Part shown: one piece after another, positions 62,522-64,000 of the stretch
How positions within the stretch are numbered: position 1 is the first letter of the stretch
Layout of the letters: the number at the start of each line of letters is the position of its first letter
NCBI RefSeq assembly: GCF_009495755.1
Contig: NZ_WIBJ01000031.1
Coordinates: forward strand, 354,811 to 418,810
Reading direction: 5' to 3'
Origin: Flavobacterium sp. LMO8
GTDB lineage: Bacteria > Bacteroidota > Bacteroidia > Flavobacteriales > Flavobacteriaceae
Length of the DNA stretch: 64,000 nt
Position numbers and translations under genes: made by a program
Notes under the pieces: generated by a model
Database searches by the model: none
Seen by the model: only the letters and a program-made list of their open reading frames with translations
What the model was told of the DNA's origin: nothing

Positions 62522-63538
62522 ATGAAGATATTAGTTACAGGTGGTTTAGGTTTTATAGGTTCACACACGGTTGTTGAATTACAAAATGAAGGTTTTAATG
62601 TAATTGCTATTGATAATCTTTCCAATTCATCTATTGCTGTTTTAGATGGAATTGAGCGCATTACAGGAAAAAAACCTTTGTTTGAAAATATCGATTTACG
62701 AGATAAATCGGCTGTTAAAAATTTCTTTTCAATATACCAAGATATTTCAGGTGTCATTCATTTTGCTGCTTCAAAAGCGGTGGGTGAAAGTGTTGAAAAT
62801 CCTCTGTTGTATTACGAAAATAACATCAATTCTTTAGTTTATTTACTTCAAGAATTACAAAAAAAACCAGAAGCTCATTTTATTTTCAGTTCATCTTGTA
62901 CAGTTTACGGTCAAGCCCAAAATATGCCAATTACTGAAAATGCACCTATTCAAACTGCGATGTCACCTTACGGAAACACAAAACAAATTGGAGAAGAAAT
63001 CATAACTGATGTTGCCAAAGTAACTAATATCAATTCCATTTTATTGCGCTATTTTAATCCAATTGGAGCACATCCTTCGGCTGAAATTGGGGAATTGCCT
63101 TTAGGTGTTCCTCAAAATTTGGTACCTTTTATTACACAAACAGCATTTGGACTTCGAGAAAAATTATCCGTTTTTGGAAATGATTATCCAACTTCTGATG
63201 GGACGGCTATTCGCGATTACATTCACGTGGTAGATTTAGCAAAAGCACACGTAATTGCTTTGCAACGATTATTGAAGAAGCAAAATTCAGAAAAAGTAGA
63301 AACATTTAATTTAGGAACAGGAACTGGAAGTTCAGTTTTAGAAGTAATAACTGCTTTTGAAAAAGTGTCCAATCAAAAATTAAATTATCAAATTGTAGGT
63401 AGAAGAGAAGGCGATGTAATCGAAGCTTATGCTAATACCGACAAAGCAAATACTGTTCTAGGTTGGAAAGCACAATTTACTTTAGAGGAAGCTTTGGCAA
63501 GTGCTTGGAAATGGGAAATGAAAATAAGGTCTAAATAG
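62522..63538 (+). CDS. galE: UDP-glucose 4-epimerase
   Basis: This 338-residue short-chain dehydrogenase interconverts UDP-glucose and UDP-galactose. The NAD motif GGLGFIGSHT is at residues 7-16, the catalytic pair Tyr-x3-Lys in SPYGNTKQIGEE (about residues 150-160), Ser in FSSSCTVYG, and HFAASKAVGES follows the usual pattern. The C-terminal VEAYANTDKANTVLGWKA-like end is typical. It follows the aminotransferase in a likely envelope-glycan unit. Confidence 0.96.
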   Translation: MKILVTGGLGFIGSHTVVELQNEGFNVIAIDNLSNSSIAVLDGIERITGKKPLFENIDLRDKSAVKNFFSIYQDISGVIHFAASKAVGESVENPLLYYENNINSLVYLLQELQKKPEAHFIFSSSCTVYGQAQNMPITENAPIQTAMSPYGNTKQIGEEIITDVAKVTNINSILLRYFNPIGAHPSAEIGELPLGVPQNLVPFITQTAFGLREKLSVFGNDYPTSDGTAIRDYIHVVDLAKAHVIALQRLLKKQNSEKVETFNLGTGTGSSVLEVITAFEKVSNQKLNYQIVGRREGDVIEAYANTDKANTVLGWKAQFTLEEALASAWKWEMKIRSK

Positions 63539-63626
63539 CCAACTGTTAAAAAATCATCTTTTTTAATTATAAATAAAACCAATATTTTGTTTTTTTCGTA
63601 ACTGAAAGTAATTAAAACTACAGATT

Positions 63627-64000
63627 ATGAAAAAGACACTACTTTTTGTTACAAGTATCTTATTTACTTTAAATGTTTTCTCTCAAGTTGGAACAACTAC
63701 TATTCAGAATGGAGTTGAATTCCAAATCGAAAGCAATTCAAAAGGATTGTTAATTCCAAGAGTAGCTTTAACATCAACAATTATTTCAGCACCTGTTGGA
63801 CCAGCACCTATTGCAACAGGAGTGCTTGTTTTTAATACCGCAACTGCTGGTGTGGGTAGTACCGCTGTTTCTCCAGGATTTTATTATTGGTCTGGTACAG
63901 AATGGATTTCATTACGCTCAAGCGGAGGAACACCAAGTTTACAAAACTGGTCATTACTTGGAAATGCGGGTACCAACCCAAATCTTAATTTTTTAGGAAC
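63627..64000 (+). CDS. Secreted surface protein, N-terminal part (cut by window end)
   Basis: This gene starts at the ATG at 63627 and is still open at 64000. A signal peptide (MKKTLLFVTSILFTLNVFSQ) is followed by TTTIQNGVEFQIESNSKG, LLIPRVALTST, GVLVFNTATA and GFYYWSGTEWISL. That pattern resembles Bacteroidota surface or tail-fibre-like proteins with a repeated collagen-like or endosialidase-type end; the end is outside the window. Function uncertain. Confidence 0.7.
   Translation, partial: MKKTLLFVTSILFTLNVFSQVGTTTIQNGVEFQIESNSKGLLIPRVALTSTIISAPVGPAPIATGVLVFNTATAGVGSTAVSPGFYYWSGTEWISLRSSGGTPSLQNWSLLGNAGTNPNLNFLG

Noticed and set aside
63796..63996. Open frame of 66 codons near the window end
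   Set aside because: It is in another frame of the partial secreted protein that starts at 63627, which has a signal peptide and a family-like pattern.

Overview
The window reads as chromosomal DNA of a member of the Flavobacteriaceae, most likely Flavobacterium or a close relative. The evidence is AT-rich DNA, Bacteroidota-type -7 promoter boxes (TAnnTTTG) in place of sigma70 boxes, almost no Shine-Dalgarno sequences, and lineage markers: SprA and a RemB-like protein (gliding / type IX secretion), alternative complex III fused in order to a cytochrome oxidase operon, an S46 dipeptidyl peptidase, a FolK-deoxynucleoside kinase fusion, and many small lipoproteins. No phage, insertion sequence, CRISPR array, rRNA or resistance island was seen. 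This is core genome with unusually many palindromic repeats.

Layout. 1-7.8 kb: end of the alternative complex III operon (actB partial, actC, actD, actE, actF) running into cytochrome oxidase subunits II and I, closed by a terminator. 7.9-11.5 kb: ruvB, queG, a DUF808 membrane protein and a lipoprotein. 11.6-27.2 kb: maeB, ruvA, the 7.2-kb sprA, gcvH, a VanZ-like protein, two TonB-type energy transducers, deoC and a remB-like gene whose N-terminus is a third TonB-like domain. 28.1-33.3 kb: second oxidase cluster (heme O synthase, two subunit III genes, a subunit IV-like gene, a Cys-less thioredoxin-like protein, SCO, DUF420 and a small CxxC protein). 33.4-42 kb: DUF4403 lipoprotein, TolC and HlyD-type efflux genes, tsaB, mscS, dodecin and a phosphate transporter with a PhoU-like tail. 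42-49.5 kb: a palindrome-rich gap, an OmpA-type protein bracketed by two tiny Cys-containing lipoproteins, a GH3-family enzyme, DUF2797 and an AsmA-like protein. 49.6-57.6 kb: sppA, folK-dNK, trmH, mutS, tRNA-Gly, tRNA-Leu, a YegP-like protein and two paralogous lipoproteins. 57.7-64 kb: S46 peptidase (DPP11-like), waaA, a DegT/DnrJ aminotransferase, galE and the start of a secreted protein.

How the genes work together. The two oxidase clusters and SCO form most of an aerobic respiratory chain: menaquinol to alternative complex III to a caa3/aa3-type oxidase, with heme O synthesis and CuA assembly. The sprA-remB region serves cell-surface export and gliding. waaA, the DegT aminotransferase and galE suggest envelope glycan synthesis. 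ruvA, ruvB and mutS are DNA repair genes.

Most notable observations: an 80-bp perfect palindrome without a spacer (42165-42244); three different palindromic repeat elements carried in frame inside waaA; three neighbouring TonB-like domains sharing a C-x10-C pair, one fused to an outer-membrane protein; a Lys in place of the CuA-loop Glu in COX2; and a possible oxidase-assembly module of poorly described proteins at 31.1-33.3 kb. All gene calls come from reading the sequence; no database search was possible.
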